The notes: generated by a model not told the origin, from the letters alone. Positions 28,975-39,142 are shown, numbered from the stretch's first letter. The stretch is DNA of 64,000 bases from Methylomonas sp. LL1 (GCF_015711015.1 NZ_CP064653.1:930001-994000); one strand, 5' to 3'. Numbers and translations are program-made.

Positions 28975-29980
28975 TTTGACAACACATTATCTAGGCCTGC
29001 GGTTGGCGCATCCCTTAGTGCCGTCCGCCTCGCCGCTTAGCAAAAATTTGGATAGCGCTCGGCAACTGGAAGATGCGGGCGCATCCGCCCTTGTGATGCC
29101 GTCACTGTTCGAGGAAAAAATCGAGGCCGAGCAACAGCAAATGGAGCGGTTTTTTTACGGTCAGGCTATCGGCTATGGCGAAGCGGATTCTTTTCATCCG
29201 GTGCCCGATCATATTCTGACCTATCAGGAGCAATACCTCGAACATTTGCAAAAACTGAAAGCCAATTTGCAAATACCGGTGATCGCCAGTCTGAACGGTA
29301 CTTCCCTCGGCGGCTGGATCGAATACGGGCAGGCCTTGGAACAAGCGGGGGCCGATGCGCTGGAATTGAATATTTATCATTTGGCGGCCAATTCCGAGGA
29401 AAGCAGCGGAAGCGTGGAGCGGCTTTACCTGGATATTTTGCAGGAATTGAAAGGCAAGGTCAGCATTCCTCTCGCCATGAAACTTTCGCCGCAGTTCAGT
29501 TCTCCGATCAATTTCGCTCAGCGCTTGCAAGCCGCGGGTGCTGACGGCATTGCCATCTTCAATCGATTTTATCAACCCGACATTGACCTGGAAACCTTGC
29601 AAGTCGTACCTAAGCTGGAACTTTCAACCGCGGCCGAAGCCCTGTTGCGTATCCGTTGGACGGCGTTGATGTTTGGGCGGGTCAAGATGTCGCTGGCCGT
29701 TACCGGCGGTTTTCATCAAACCCCTGATGTGCTCAAAGCCTTGCTGGCTGGTGCCGATGTGGTGCATTTGTGTAGTGTATTGCTGGAACATGGGGTGGGG
29801 CGCTTGACCGAAATCCTGAATGAAATGCGGCAATGGTTGGAAGAACATGAGTATCAATCGATCAGCCAACTGAAGGGTAGTGTCAGTCAACAACATGCCA
29901 TTGATCCGAGTGCCTATGAACGTGCCAATTATGTTCAGGTCTTGGATAGCTACACGCCGGCTAGCGGAGTTTTGAGATAG
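28967..29980 (+). CDS. Dihydroorotate dehydrogenase-like protein
   Basis: A 337-aa TIM-barrel flavoprotein of the class I dihydroorotate-dehydrogenase fold, resembling PyrD-like proteins often found next to nifJ. Visible are the substrate/FMN strands (HPLVPSASPLSKN; MKLSPQF; VTGGFHQTPDVLKALLAGAD). The start ATG overlaps the end of nifJ by 8 nt, so the two are translationally coupled. This coupling suggests a job linked to PFOR rather than pyrimidine synthesis, but the reaction is not known. Confidence is high for the fold and low for the role. Confidence 0.88.
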   Translation: MVDLTTHYLGLRLAHPLVPSASPLSKNLDSARQLEDAGASALVMPSLFEEKIEAEQQQMERFFYGQAIGYGEADSFHPVPDHILTYQEQYLEHLQKLKANLQIPVIASLNGTSLGGWIEYGQALEQAGADALELNIYHLAANSEESSGSVERLYLDILQELKGKVSIPLAMKLSPQFSSPINFAQRLQAAGADGIAIFNRFYQPDIDLETLQVVPKLELSTAAEALLRIRWTALMFGRVKMSLAVTGGFHQTPDVLKALLAGADVVHLCSVLLEHGVGRLTEILNEMRQWLEEHEYQSISQLKGSVSQQHAIDPSAYERANYVQVLDSYTPASGVLR

Positions 29981-30035
29981 GGATGGTTAAAGTTCGCTGG
30001 CTGGAAAAGCCGAACCGCGCCCGGTGTGCGGTTGC

Positions 30036-31232
30036 ATGACGGATCATTATCAGAGTTCTGTTGACGTTATCATTATTGGTGCCGGCGCTTCAGGTTTAAT
30101 GTGCGCGATAGAAGCAGCCAAACGCGGCCGTAAGGTGCGCGTGTTGGATCATGCCAACAAGGCCGGTAAAAAAATTCTGATGTCGGGAGGAGGACGCTGT
30201 AATTTCACTAATTACCACGTCGATGCCGATAATTACCTTTCGCATAACCCGCATTTTTGTAAATCCGCTCTAAAGCGCTTCAGTCAATGGGATTTTTTGG
30301 CGTTGGTGCAGCTCTATCGGATTCCATTTCACGAGCGATTGCATGGCCAGTTATTTTGCGACGATAGCGCCAAGGATATTCTAAATATGTTGCTGTCCGA
30401 ATGTCGTCAGTTTGGCGTGACTATCAGCTTGCAAACGCCCATAGAGCGAGTTTCCGCCGATGCGGGCGGCGGTTTCGCCGTGCATACGCCATCGGCTAAG
30501 CAGCATTGTCAATCGTTGGTGGTGGCAACGGGCGGTTTGTCGATTCCGAAGATGGGCGCCACGCCTTTCGGTTATCGGATTGCCGAACAGTTCGGGATCA
30601 AGGTGTGGCCAACTCGCGCAGGCTTGGTGCCGTTGACGCTGCATCCCGATGATAAACAGATCTTTTCGGCCTTGACCGGCATAGCCGTGCCCTGTGAAGT
30701 GACCTATCAGCGTCACAGTTTCAAGGAAAACCTGTTGTTTACGCATCGCGGCCTGAGCGGACCGGCCGTCTTGCAAATATCGTCATATTGGCGGCCGGGA
30801 GACGTGCTGACGATTAATCTATTACCCGAGCATAATCTTTTGCGGATGTTGAAACAAAGGCGCAATCAAGGCAATAAAGTGAAAGTCAGAAATTGGCTAA
30901 GCGATTATTTGCCGAAGCGTTTGATTCAAGCTTTGTTGTCTGAGTCGTCGTTGGAAATGTTGTTGGCCGATTGTTCCGATAAACAACTACAGCATATCGT
31001 CGATAGTCTGCAAGCCTGGCGAATCAAGCCTAATGCCAGCGAAGGCTATCGGACCGCCGAGGTTACGGTGGGTGGGGTGGATTGTGATGCGCTTTCTTCC
31101 AGAACCCTGGAATGTCTGCAAGTTCCCGGCTTGTATTTTATCGGCGAAGTGCTCGATGTAACGGGTTGGCTGGGTGGCTATAATTTTCAATGGGCCTGGT
31201 CGTCGGGGTGGTGCGCGGGTCAATACGCCTAG
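30036..31232 (+). CDS. FAD-binding oxidoreductase of the HI0933/BaiN family
   Basis: A 398-aa flavoprotein with the dinucleotide-binding N-terminus IIIGAGASGLMCAIEAAKRG, the family signature GKKILMSGGGRCNFTN, and a C-terminal FAD-contact segment (FIGEVLDVTGWLGGYNFQWA). Members are annotated as aminoacetone-oxidase or BaiN-like; physiological substrates are mostly unknown. I chose the ATG at 30036; a GTG at 30024 adds four residues. It sits between the nifJ pair and gltA on the same strand, 55 nt after the former. Confidence 0.88.
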   Translation: MTDHYQSSVDVIIIGAGASGLMCAIEAAKRGRKVRVLDHANKAGKKILMSGGGRCNFTNYHVDADNYLSHNPHFCKSALKRFSQWDFLALVQLYRIPFHERLHGQLFCDDSAKDILNMLLSECRQFGVTISLQTPIERVSADAGGGFAVHTPSAKQHCQSLVVATGGLSIPKMGATPFGYRIAEQFGIKVWPTRAGLVPLTLHPDDKQIFSALTGIAVPCEVTYQRHSFKENLLFTHRGLSGPAVLQISSYWRPGDVLTINLLPEHNLLRMLKQRRNQGNKVKVRNWLSDYLPKRLIQALLSESSLEMLLADCSDKQLQHIVDSLQAWRIKPNASEGYRTAEVTVGGVDCDALSSRTLECLQVPGLYFIGEVLDVTGWLGGYNFQWAWSSGWCAGQYA

Positions 31233-31236
31233 CGGG

Positions 31237-31265
31237 TTGGAGTAATTCACCGCCTGTGTGATAAT
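31237..31265 (+). promoter_or_regulatory. gltA: Probable sigma-70 promoter for gltA
   Basis: TTGGAG (31237-31242) and an extended -10, TGT then GATAAT (31257-31265), are separated by exactly 17 bp. The leader would be about 40 nt before the gltA ATG at 31312. Fits a housekeeping promoter starting the gltA-sdh block. Confidence 0.45.
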
Positions 31266-31311
31266 CCTGATTACCTTTCATGGGACATTGATACGGGATA
31301 TAGAGAACACT

Positions 31312-32619
31312 ATGGCAAATGATACCTTGCTGGTAAAACACAGCGGTACCGGAAAACAGGTTGAATATCCACTCCTGAAAGGCACTTTGGGGGCCGATAC
31401 CGCCGACATTCGCAATCTCAATAAGGATCTGGGCTGTTTCACCTATGATCCTGGTTTCATCGCAACGGCGGCTTGTAAAAGCAAGATTACCTACATCGAT
31501 GGCGATAAAGGCATCCTGTTGTATCGCGGTTATCCGATCGAACAACTAGCCGAACACTGCGAATTTACCGAAGTGGCTTATTTGTTGATGAACGGTGAGT
31601 TACCTAATCAGACTCAATTGCGCGATTTCAACGAGGAAATCAGCGATCGCGCCATCATTCACGAAGCCTTACGTAAATTTTTCGACGGTTTTCATTACGA
31701 TGCTCATCCGATGGCGATGCTGGTCGGCGTGGTGGGTTCCTTGTCGGCGTTTTATCACAGCGATCTGAATATCAAGGATCTCAATAGTCGCCGGATTTGC
31801 GCGACACGCATGATAGGCAAAATGCCGACCATCGCCGCCGCATCGTATCGGCATTCCGTGGGGAGGCCTTTCGTTTATCCGCGCATGGACTTGAGTTATT
31901 GCGAAAACTTTTTGAATATGATGTTCTCGCGCTCATCGCAAAACTACATTGACCAGGATCATTACATCGATCCTAATTTGGTCAAGGCCTTGAATTTGCT
32001 GTTCATTCTTCACGCCGATCACGAACAAAACGCCAGTACATCAACCGTGCGTCTGGCGGGTAGTACCGGGGCCAATCCTTACGCCTGTATCGCCGCCGGT
32101 ATCGCGGCGTTGTGGGGGCCGGCCCATGGCGGCGCCAACGAGGCGGTACTGAATATGTTGGCACAAATCGGCAGCGTCGAAAACGTGCCCAAATATATAG
32201 CCAAGGCCAAGGACCATGATGACCCCTTCCGTTTGATGGGTTTTGGTCATAGGGTTTATAAAAATTTCGATCCCCGAGCCACCATCATCCGCAAGACTTG
32301 TTACGATGTCCTGGCGCGAACCCAAAAGAACGAACCTCTATTTGAACTGGCCTTGGCGTTGGAAGAACATGCATTGAAGGACGAATATTTCATCGAGAAG
32401 AAGCTTTATCCGAATGTCGATTTTTACTCGGGGATTATTTATAAGGCTTTGAACATTCCGGTGGATATGTTCACGGTGATGTTTGCGATCGCTCGCACCG
32501 CCGGTTGGGTTTCGCATTGGCTGGAAATGATGGAAGATAGCGTGACTCCGATCAGCCGCCCCCGGCAACTGTATGTCGGTTCGCCGCGCCGCGATTTAAT
32601 AGCGATCAATAGTCGTTAG
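31312..32619 (+). CDS. gltA: Citrate synthase (hexameric type)
   Basis: Condenses oxaloacetate and acetyl-CoA to citrate, the entry step of the TCA cycle. At 435 aa it matches the long gammaproteobacterial type with an N-terminal domain ([20 protein letters not shown]). Catalytic residues are in HGGANE (His near 273), [12 protein letters not shown] (His near 312) and DFYSG (Asp near 371). I chose the ATG at 31312 (MANDTLL); an upstream GTG at 31258 would add 18 residues of no family likeness. It precedes the SDHAF4 and sdh genes, giving a TCA-cycle gene cluster. Confidence 0.97.
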   Translation: MANDTLLVKHSGTGKQVEYPLLKGTLGADTADIRNLNKDLGCFTYDPGFIATAACKSKITYIDGDKGILLYRGYPIEQLAEHCEFTEVAYLLMNGELPNQTQLRDFNEEISDRAIIHEALRKFFDGFHYDAHPMAMLVGVVGSLSAFYHSDLNIKDLNSRRICATRMIGKMPTIAAASYRHSVGRPFVYPRMDLSYCENFLNMMFSRSSQNYIDQDHYIDPNLVKALNLLFILHADHEQNASTSTVRLAGSTGANPYACIAAGIAALWGPAHGGANEAVLNMLAQIGSVENVPKYIAKAKDHDDPFRLMGFGHRVYKNFDPRATIIRKTCYDVLARTQKNEPLFELALALEEHALKDEYFIEKKLYPNVDFYSGIIYKALNIPVDMFTVMFAIARTAGWVSHWLEMMEDSVTPISRPRQLYVGSPRRDLIAINSR

Positions 32620-32637
32620 TTTTTTCATAAAAACGAC

Positions 32638-32814
32638 ATGAAAAAACTAGAGACTATCCACGAACAAGCATCCGAACCGGCACCAGCCGGATTGCCGGAT
32701 CAGGCATTAACTTCTTCCCCGGTTCCGGAATTAAAAGAAATCAACGGTCCCAAGGGACTGGAGCCCACCCGCTTCGGCGATTGGGAACGCAAGGGGCGCT
32801 GCGTTGATTTTTAA
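32638..32814 (+). CDS. SDHAF4-type succinate dehydrogenase assembly factor (DUF1674)
   Basis: A 58-residue protein, easy to miss because of its size. Its C-terminus carries the DUF1674/SDHAF4 signature GPKGLEPTRFGDWERKGRC followed by Val-Asp-Phe and the stop. In mitochondria SDHAF4 binds flavinylated SdhA and promotes its joining to SdhB; bacterial members are thought to act alike. The N-terminal half is Ala/Pro/Glu-rich and probably flexible. It lies 18 nt after gltA and 31 nt before sdhC, the expected context for that role. Confidence 0.88.
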   Translation: MKKLETIHEQASEPAPAGLPDQALTSSPVPELKEINGPKGLEPTRFGDWERKGRCVDF

Positions 32815-32845
32815 CCTAACGTCTTGGTAATTTCATAGGGTAACC

Positions 32846-33235
32846 ATGCCAGTCAACAGACCTCTTTCACCTCATCTGCAAGTCTATCGATTACCCTTGA
32901 CAGGGCTGGTGTCCATCACCCACCGCGTGACGGGTGTTTTGCTATCGATTGGACTGGCGTTGTTCGTCTATCTGTTATATGTGCTAGCGGCAGGCGAAAG
33001 TATGTATCTGGCCATGCAGACCTTCATGGCTTTTTGGTGGTCGAAATTGGTTTACTGGGGGTTTATTTATGCCTTGTTTTTTCATCTCTGTCATGGCATT
33101 CGACATTTGATTTGGGATGTAGGCAAGACTTTAGATCGTGCTAGCCTGAATTCCTATGCCGTTTTGGAATTGCTTGCTTCGGTAGCACTGACTCTGGGCG
33201 CTTTCTTATTGCTTGACGGAGCTTGCTATGTCTGA
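32846..33235 (+). CDS. sdhC: Succinate dehydrogenase cytochrome b556 subunit
   Basis: A 129-aa membrane anchor with three hydrophobic helices. It shows the SdhC motif RPLSPHLQVY then SITHRVTG, and the haem-ligand region HLCHGIRHLIWD. With SdhD it binds haem b and quinone and holds the catalytic SdhAB pair on the inner membrane. Its end overlaps the sdhD start by 8 nt. Confidence 0.95.
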   Translation: MPVNRPLSPHLQVYRLPLTGLVSITHRVTGVLLSIGLALFVYLLYVLAAGESMYLAMQTFMAFWWSKLVYWGFIYALFFHLCHGIRHLIWDVGKTLDRASLNSYAVLELLASVALTLGAFLLLDGACYV

Positions 33236-33593
33236 CAAAGCCCTGCGGGTAAAATCAGCTCATCCCGCCACCAGTCATTTTTGGTATCAACGCCTGACCG
33301 CCATTGTTTTAATACCATTGACGGCCTGGTTGATCGTGTTTTTTCATAAATCCTTAAATGCGCCCCATGCGGAAACCTTGGACTGGCTGAGGTCGCCGGT
33401 CAATGCCGCCGCTGCCTGCGTTTGGGCTATCGCGGCGACCTATCACGCCGCCCTGGGTATGCAGGTGGTGATAGAAGACTATGTATCGACTATCCCGGTC
33501 AGACGCTGGGCGATTCGTGGTAGCCATCTGATTTTTTTAGTTCTGGGGGTTGCCGCGCTAGTTGCGATCGCCTTCATTCTGTTTCCAAGGTAA
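33228..33593 (+). CDS. sdhD: Succinate dehydrogenase membrane anchor subunit
   Basis: A 121-aa protein with three membrane helices and the quinone/haem-site motif HAALGMQVVIEDYV. I chose the ATG at 33228 (MSDKALRV), preceded by GGAG. It overlaps sdhC by 8 nt and ends 3 nt before sdhA, so the four structural genes are tightly coupled. Confidence 0.93.
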   Translation: MSDKALRVKSAHPATSHFWYQRLTAIVLIPLTAWLIVFFHKSLNAPHAETLDWLRSPVNAAAACVWAIAATYHAALGMQVVIEDYVSTIPVRRWAIRGSHLIFLVLGVAALVAIAFILFPR

Positions 33594-33596
33594 CTC

Positions 33597-35381
33597 ATGG
33601 CCTCAGCATATAACATCATCGAACACCAACACGACGTGGTCGTGGTAGGCGCGGGCGGAGCCGGTTTGCGCGCCACTTTCGGCATGGTGGAAAAAGGCCT
33701 GAAAACCGCCTGCATCAGCAAGGTGTTTCCCACTCGCAGCCACACGGTTGCCGCTCAAGGCGGCATTAGCGCCGCGCTGGGCAACATGGGCGAGGACGAC
33801 TGGCGTTTTCATATGTACGACACCATCAAGGGGTCGGATTGGCTGGGTGATCAGGATGCCATTGAATATATGTGCCGCGAAGCGATCCCGGCTGTTATTG
33901 AGTTGGAGCATTACGGCGTGCCGTTTTCCCGCACTCCGGAAGGCAAGATCTATCAACGCGCCTTCGGCGGCATGTCGACTCATTACGGCAAGGGCCAGGC
34001 CCAACGCACCTGCGCGGCGGCCGACGTCACGGGTCATGCGATTCTACATACTCTTTACCAGCAGGCCTTGAAACATAAGGCCGAATTTTTTGTCGAGTAC
34101 ATCGCGCTGGATTTGATCATGCAAGATGGCGAGTGCCGAGGCGTGTTGGCCTGGAGTCTTGACGACGGCTCGATTCATTTGTTTCGCGGCCACCAAACGG
34201 TTTTGGCAACTGGCGGTTATGGCCGCAGCTATTTCTCCTGCACTTCCGCGCACACCGTTACCGGTGACGGCAATGGCATGGTATTGCGAGCAGGATTGCC
34301 GCTGCAAGACATGGAATTCGTGCAATTTCACCCCACCGGCATCTATGGCGCCGGCTGTTTGATGACCGAAGGCGCGCGAGGCGAGGGAGGGTTTTTGACC
34401 AATTCCGAAGGCGAGCGCTTCATGCCGCGTTACGCACCGCATGCCCAGGATTTAGCTTCGCGCGATGTGGTTAGCCGGGCGATAACCATCGAAATCGGCG
34501 AAGGCCGCGGTGTCGGACCTAAAAAAGATCATGTGCTACTGCATCTGGAGCATCTTGATCCCGCCGTGATTCATGAACGTTTGCCCGGCATCACCGAAAC
34601 CGCGCGCATCTTTGCCGGCGTGGACGCCACCAAACAGCCCATTCCGGTATTGCCGACCGTGCATTACAACATGGGGGGCATTCCGACCAATTACAAAGCC
34701 GAAGTCGTCACATTGAAGGATGGTAACCCGGACACCGTGGTGCCGGGCTTGATGGCGATAGGGGAAACCGCCTGCGTATCGGTGCATGGTGCCAATCGCT
34801 TGGGTTCAAACTCGTTACTGGATATTGTGGTGTTCGGCCGGGCGGCGGCGATACGTTGCTCCGAGTTGGTCAAGCCAGGCATGCCGCTCAAACCCTTGGC
34901 GAGTGAGGCTTGCGAATCAGCACTGGCACGTTTCGATAAAATTCGTCATGCCAATGGCAGTCGCTCAACCGCCGAAATCCGGATGGATATGCAAACCACC
35001 ATGCAGGCTAAGGCCGCCGTTTTTAGGACAGAGGCCACCTTGCAAGAAGGCATACAGCGTATCGGTGAAATCGCGGCATCGTTCGACGATGTTAAGGTTG
35101 GCGATAAGTCGCTTATCTGGAATACCGATTTAGTGGAAACCCTGGAGTTGGATAACTTACTGGGTCAGGCGCAAGTTACGATTACCGCGGCCGGCAATCG
35201 CCAGGAAAGCCGGGGAGGGCATGCGCGGGAAGATTTCCCTAAACGGGATGACGAAAATTGGCTGAAACATACACTGACTTGGCGCGAGAATAATCAGGTC
35301 AAGATCGATTACCGCCCGGTGCATCTGTACACGCTGACCGATGAAGTCGAAGTCGTCGCACCCAAAGAGAGGATTTACTAA
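33597..35381 (+). CDS. sdhA: Succinate dehydrogenase flavoprotein subunit
   Basis: A 594-aa subunit that oxidises succinate to fumarate on a covalently bound FAD. The FAD-linked His is near residue 49 ([10 protein letters not shown]). Substrate-site motifs include [20 protein letters not shown] and [34 protein letters not shown] is the alphaproteobacterial/mitochondrial form of a segment that in E. coli reads PTCHYMMGGIPT. Its stop and the sdhB start share one base (TAATG). FAD attachment would use SdhE, encoded just downstream of sdhB. Confidence 0.97.
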   Translation: MASAYNIIEHQHDVVVVGAGGAGLRATFGMVEKGLKTACISKVFPTRSHTVAAQGGISAALGNMGEDDWRFHMYDTIKGSDWLGDQDAIEYMCREAIPAVIELEHYGVPFSRTPEGKIYQRAFGGMSTHYGKGQAQRTCAAADVTGHAILHTLYQQALKHKAEFFVEYIALDLIMQDGECRGVLAWSLDDGSIHLFRGHQTVLATGGYGRSYFSCTSAHTVTGDGNGMVLRAGLPLQDMEFVQFHPTGIYGAGCLMTEGARGEGGFLTNSEGERFMPRYAPHAQDLASRDVVSRAITIEIGEGRGVGPKKDHVLLHLEHLDPAVIHERLPGITETARIFAGVDATKQPIPVLPTVHYNMGGIPTNYKAEVVTLKDGNPDTVVPGLMAIGETACVSVHGANRLGSNSLLDIVVFGRAAAIRCSELVKPGMPLKPLASEACESALARFDKIRHANGSRSTAEIRMDMQTTMQAKAAVFRTEATLQEGIQRIGEIAASFDDVKVGDKSLIWNTDLVETLELDNLLGQAQVTITAAGNRQESRGGHAREDFPKRDDENWLKHTLTWRENNQVKIDYRPVHLYTLTDEVEVVAPKERIY

Positions 35382-36217
35382 TGGTCGAGTTCTCATTGCC
35401 GAAAAATTCCGTGGTCAAGAAAGGTAAGGCTTACAAGGCTGCATCGAGCGCCAAAAACGTTCGCAAATTCGAGGTGTATCGTTGGGATCCCGATTCCGGC
35501 GAAAACCCGCGTATCGACCTATACGAAATCGATATGGATACGTGCGGCCCCATGGTGCTGGACGCAATCTTGAAAATCAAAAATGAGATCGACAGCAGCC
35601 TGACTTTCAGGCGTTCTTGCCGGGAAGGTGTTTGCGGTTCTTGCGCGATGAACATCAACGGCAAGAACACCTTAGCTTGTACCAAGGCTATTTCCGACTA
35701 CAAAGGCACGGTCAAGATATTTCCATTACCGCATATGGCCGTGGTGAAAGATTTGGTGGCCGACATGAGCCATTTCTTCGAACAATATGCGTCGATCAAG
35801 CCATGGTTAATCGACGAAACCGAAGCGCCAGCCGATACCGGCGACGCGGGTTCCCTACCGACTGCCGCACTTCCACCTTCCATGGCGGTCGAGCGCCTGC
35901 AAAGCCGGGAGCAGCGCGCGAAGCTAGACGGTTTGTATGAATGCGTGCTGTGCGCCTGCTGCTCAACCAGTTGTCCCAGTTACTGGTGGAACGGCGACAA
36001 GTATCTTGGCCCCGCCATTCTGCTGCAAGCTTATCGCTGGTTGGCCGACAGCCGTGATCAGAGCGACCAGGAAAGGCTGGACGAACTGGACGACGCGTTC
36101 AAGCTTTATCGTTGTCACACTATCATGAATTGTACCGATACCTGTCCTAAAGGCCTGAATCCCGCCAAAGCTATTGCCGAAATCAAAAAGCTGCTGGTTC
36201 AACGCGAGCATTTGTGA
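35381..36217 (+). CDS. sdhB: Succinate dehydrogenase iron-sulfur subunit
   Basis: A 278-aa subunit that passes electrons from FAD to quinone. The 2Fe-2S ligands lie in [14 protein letters not shown] (Cys80, 85, 88) and at Cys100. The 4Fe-4S and 3Fe-4S ligands lie in [17 protein letters not shown] (from 188) and [17 protein letters not shown]. It is longer than the E. coli protein because of an N-terminal extension and a low-complexity insert (about 145-165). Sequence style ([15 protein letters not shown]) is mitochondrial/alphaproteobacterial. The stop overlaps the sdhE GTG start. Confidence 0.97.
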   Translation: MVEFSLPKNSVVKKGKAYKAASSAKNVRKFEVYRWDPDSGENPRIDLYEIDMDTCGPMVLDAILKIKNEIDSSLTFRRSCREGVCGSCAMNINGKNTLACTKAISDYKGTVKIFPLPHMAVVKDLVADMSHFFEQYASIKPWLIDETEAPADTGDAGSLPTAALPPSMAVERLQSREQRAKLDGLYECVLCACCSTSCPSYWWNGDKYLGPAILLQAYRWLADSRDQSDQERLDELDDAFKLYRCHTIMNCTDTCPKGLNPAKAIAEIKKLLVQREHL

Positions 36218-36477
36218 GCGAACTGAATAAGCTGCGCTGGCGTTGTCGGCGCGGGACGCTTGAACTGGATTTGATGCTAATCAGGTATCTGGACTTATGC
36301 TATCGGAATGCCGACACTCGGGAAAAGCAATCTTTTTTGGCATTACTGGAATTGGAAGATACGGAATTGCTACGCTATTTGATGGGAGAGGTTTTGCCCG
36401 ACAACCCATTGTTAGCTCAACAGGTTTCTATCATCAGAGCGTTACCGGCGCATGATGATTTTGACCTGCGACCATAA
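36214..36477 (+). CDS. sdhE: FAD assembly factor SdhE
   Basis: An 87-aa helical protein that helps attach FAD covalently to SdhA (SDHAF2/YgfY family). The key RGxxE motif is visible as [11 protein letters not shown], with the typical C-terminal acidic helix. Starts with GTG at 36214, overlapping the sdhB stop by four bases (GTGA), which supports the start. Together with the SDHAF4-type gene, the locus encodes both flavoprotein maturation factors. Confidence 0.93.
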   Translation: MSELNKLRWRCRRGTLELDLMLIRYLDLCYRNADTREKQSFLALLELEDTELLRYLMGEVLPDNPLLAQQVSIIRALPAHDDFDLRP

Positions 36478-36820
36478 AAAGCTAAATCACACTTTACCAT
36501 TCCTGCCAGCGGTGTCATGCAGTTGGATGCCGCGCGGCTTAACGTTATAAAATCAATGCATTGGGTTATTGTTTTATCGTAGCGCTATTGGCTACACGGT
36601 CAGGATTCTCGCCCGGTAATGGGAGTTCGAACGGTAAGTCAGGCATGACACACTTGTCAGTTCAAGTGTCAAATTTGGCATTGGCAAGGTAAAAATGTGA
36701 ACTAATTCACGACAATCGGCGACGCTTGAGCTCTATTTGATTGATTCGAAGAAAATTTAAGTACATGGCTCGGCTTATGCTTGGTATTTAATGAGTTTAA
36801 TCAATCAATAGGTGGCCGTC
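36478..36820. other. Intergenic region after the sdh operon
   Basis: About 340 bp without a gene. It contains an operator-like inverted repeat, ACACTTG (36650-36656) facing CAAGTGT (36663-36669) across a 6-nt centre, flanked by a TGACAC/GTGTCA partial extension. No terminator with a T-run was seen after sdhE. Confidence 0.45.
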
Positions 36821-37030
36821 ATGGAAACCTTCAGTGAAATCAATGATATGTACGTGGAGCGATTCGCTTTTATCGAAATGTTGAGTCGTGAATTTGTTGC
36901 AATGACTGGATGCGGGGTTTATGTTTATCTTAACCCGCTGGATGTTGATCAGTTGTTCAATAACTATCAGAATCTGCGCATGCCTATTAGAGCTTTCGCG
37001 CGGCAATGCATCAAAAATGTTGCCGGTTAA
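36821..37030 (+). CDS. Small hypothetical protein
   Basis: A 69-aa protein beginning METFSEINDMY. It has a plausible ribosome site (AGGTGG, 36810-36815) before the ATG; a GTG at 36812 is less likely. Mostly helical in composition, with a Cys-Gly pair (MTGCGVYVYL). No signal peptide or membrane segment, and no family recognised. Normal amino-acid make-up favours a real gene, but this is not certain. Confidence 0.5.
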   Translation: METFSEINDMYVERFAFIEMLSREFVAMTGCGVYVYLNPLDVDQLFNNYQNLRMPIRAFARQCIKNVAG

Positions 37031-37201
37031 GTTTCGGCGGCTGGCTGGCTAGCGGAGAATTGACCAGCATTCAAAAGCAATCTGCCCGTCAAGCTAGATG
37101 TTATCACGCAGTCACCTGTGATCGAGAACCGCATATTGAGCGGATCGAGCATGGCAAGAAAGCCAGCCGGTCGGCGGATATGCGGATTCATTTGCCGCTA
37201 G

Positions 37202-37226
37202 CGGGGCTTTGAAAAAGCAAGCCCCG
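37202..37226. terminator. Hairpin between two convergent transcripts
   Basis: CGGGGCTT (37202-37209) pairs with AAGCCCCG (37219-37226) across a 9-nt loop, 35 bp beyond the end of the minus-strand reductase gene. There is no T-run on either strand, so a bidirectional terminator is only possible. Confidence 0.35.
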
Positions 37227-37260
37227 TAACCCCGGTCTTGAAGATCGGCAAAATTTTGGC

Positions 37261-39066
37261 TTAATAGACATCCCTAACATAGCGTTTGTCTTTTTTCAGT
37301 TGATTGACATAATCAACAGTTGTGGTGACGGTTTTTTTGCCGTGTATACGTATCACATCATGCAGGGCTTGATCGACATCCTTGGCCATCCGGTAAGCAT
37401 CTCCGCAGACGAAGAAGTAACCGCCTTGTTCCAGCCAGGCATACAATTCGGCGCCATTTTCCAGCATCCTATCCTGGACGTAGATCTTCTCGGCTTGGTC
37501 GCGGGAAAAGGCCAAATCCAGCTTTGTCAGCAGGCCCGATGCTTGCATGGCTTCGATTTCATCACGGTAGATAAAATCAGTCGCGGCGTTACGGTCGCCG
37601 AAGAATAGCCAGTTTTTACCGGAGGCCTTGCGGAATTCGCGTTCTTGCAGGAATGCGCGGAATGGAGCGATACCGGTTCCGGGGCCGACCATAATCATCG
37701 GTAGACTGTCGTTATTGGGTACCCGGAAGTTGTTGTTGGGAGTAAAAAAGATCTTAACATCGGTTTCTTCACCGACCAAATCGGCCAGATAAGTCGAGCA
37801 AACGCCTTTGTGATGCCGTCCGTGCGCATCGTAGCGGACACTGGCGACAGTTAAATGCACGCTATCCGGATGTTTTTTGCCGCTGGAGGAAATGGAGTAA
37901 GCCCGGTGTTGCAGGGGTTTTAGCAAACGCAGGAATTCGGCGGCGGAAAATTCAACGCTTGGAAATTGCAGCAATAAATCCAGTGTATCGCGACCCCACA
38001 GATAAGCGGTCAATTTGTCTTTGTCGCCATTATTAAGCAAGGCATTGAGTTCTTGATCACCTGAGCGCCTGGCGATTTCCTCGATCAGCTCCTTGCTCGG
38101 TAGTTTGATCTCGAAGTGAGTGCGTAGGGCTTCGGACAGCGTCATCAATTCGCTGTTAACCGGTTCCTCCTCATTACCGCTACAACCCAACACTTCCAAA
38201 ATCCGAGCGACCAAGTCCGGACAGTTGGTGGGGACGACGCACATCGCGTCGCCGGCTTCGTAACTAAGACCTGAACCTGCAATCGAGATTTCGTAATGGC
38301 GGGTTTCCTTGGACGAATCCAACGCGGTGACGATGCGGTTGACGCGCATTTTGGCCGGGAACGGATTTTTACGGTTATAAGCCGATTTGGTCGGTTGCGT
38401 TTCACCGCCGATGACCGAGACAGTGGCAGCGCCTTCCGCCATCAAGGGAATCACTTCGCTAATCCATTTTTCCGCCGGTGCTTCGAAATCGACGTCGCAA
38501 TCGACGCGCTCTAACAGGCGTTTACCACCCAGTTCATCCAGGCGCTTATCCCAATCGATGCCGGCCTGGCAGAACAAGTCGTAGCTGGTATCGCCCAAGG
38601 CCAATACCGAATAGTTGACCTTATCCATGTGTGGGGCAACTTCGCTGCTGGCGGATTCCCACAGCATCTCGGCATTATCCGGCATCGCGCCTTCACCGTA
38701 GGTACTGGTAATGATCAACAAATACTCCATGGCCGCTAATTGGCCGATTTCCACTTCGTCCATGCTTTTGACCACCGGGACCAAACCGTGGCTTTTGGCG
38801 CGCGCGGCGGCATCGTTGGCCACTGATTCCGAATTGCCGGTCTGGCTGCCATAAAGAATATGCACGGTGCGGGCATCGGCCTGATTGATGCTGCCCGCGC
38901 TATGCAGCATATGGCTGTGCATGCCGGCAAAAAAGCCGCTTAGCCAGGCGCGTTGAGTATCACTGTAAGGTGCGTTTAACGGGATAAAAGGTGCTTTCAT
39001 TTTGTTACCAACTTTGGGCCGATTTTCGTCGGCCCTGTCACTTAATAAATCAACGTAGGGATTCAT
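37261..39066 (-). CDS. CysJ-like diflavin reductase (sulfite reductase alpha-type)
   Basis: A 601-aa NADPH-dependent diflavin reductase. In order: an N-terminal segment like that of CysJ (PLNAPYSDTQRAWLSGFFAG), an FMN flavodoxin domain (YGSQTGNSESVA near 71; TSTYGEGAMPDNA), an FAD domain with connecting insert (RAYSISSSG; GVCSTYLADL), and an NADP domain (MVGPGTGIAPFRAFLQER; FFGDRNAATDFIYRDE). The C-terminus is KRYVRDVY, as in CysJ, which in E. coli feeds the haem protein CysI. No cysI is present; it follows the glutamate synthase gene by 76 nt on the same strand. Start may be 39066 or the ATG at 39000. Confidence 0.9.
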   Translation of the reverse strand: MNPYVDLLSDRADENRPKVGNKMKAPFIPLNAPYSDTQRAWLSGFFAGMHSHMLHSAGSINQADARTVHILYGSQTGNSESVANDAAARAKSHGLVPVVKSMDEVEIGQLAAMEYLLIITSTYGEGAMPDNAEMLWESASSEVAPHMDKVNYSVLALGDTSYDLFCQAGIDWDKRLDELGGKRLLERVDCDVDFEAPAEKWISEVIPLMAEGAATVSVIGGETQPTKSAYNRKNPFPAKMRVNRIVTALDSSKETRHYEISIAGSGLSYEAGDAMCVVPTNCPDLVARILEVLGCSGNEEEPVNSELMTLSEALRTHFEIKLPSKELIEEIARRSGDQELNALLNNGDKDKLTAYLWGRDTLDLLLQFPSVEFSAAEFLRLLKPLQHRAYSISSSGKKHPDSVHLTVASVRYDAHGRHHKGVCSTYLADLVGEETDVKIFFTPNNNFRVPNNDSLPMIMVGPGTGIAPFRAFLQEREFRKASGKNWLFFGDRNAATDFIYRDEIEAMQASGLLTKLDLAFSRDQAEKIYVQDRMLENGAELYAWLEQGGYFFVCGDAYRMAKDVDQALHDVIRIHGKKTVTTTVDYVNQLKKDKRYVRDVY

Positions 39067-39142
39067 AGGCTGTTTTTTACCCGGTAGGGCAAACCGATGT
39101 AAAGCCTGCTGGTGGATTGCCTATTGCGAATCCAGCCTTACG

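Noticed and set aside
37006-37212. 68-codon frame overlapping the small hypothetical gene
   Set aside because: No ribosome site and a Cys/Arg/His-rich composition typical of non-coding frames.
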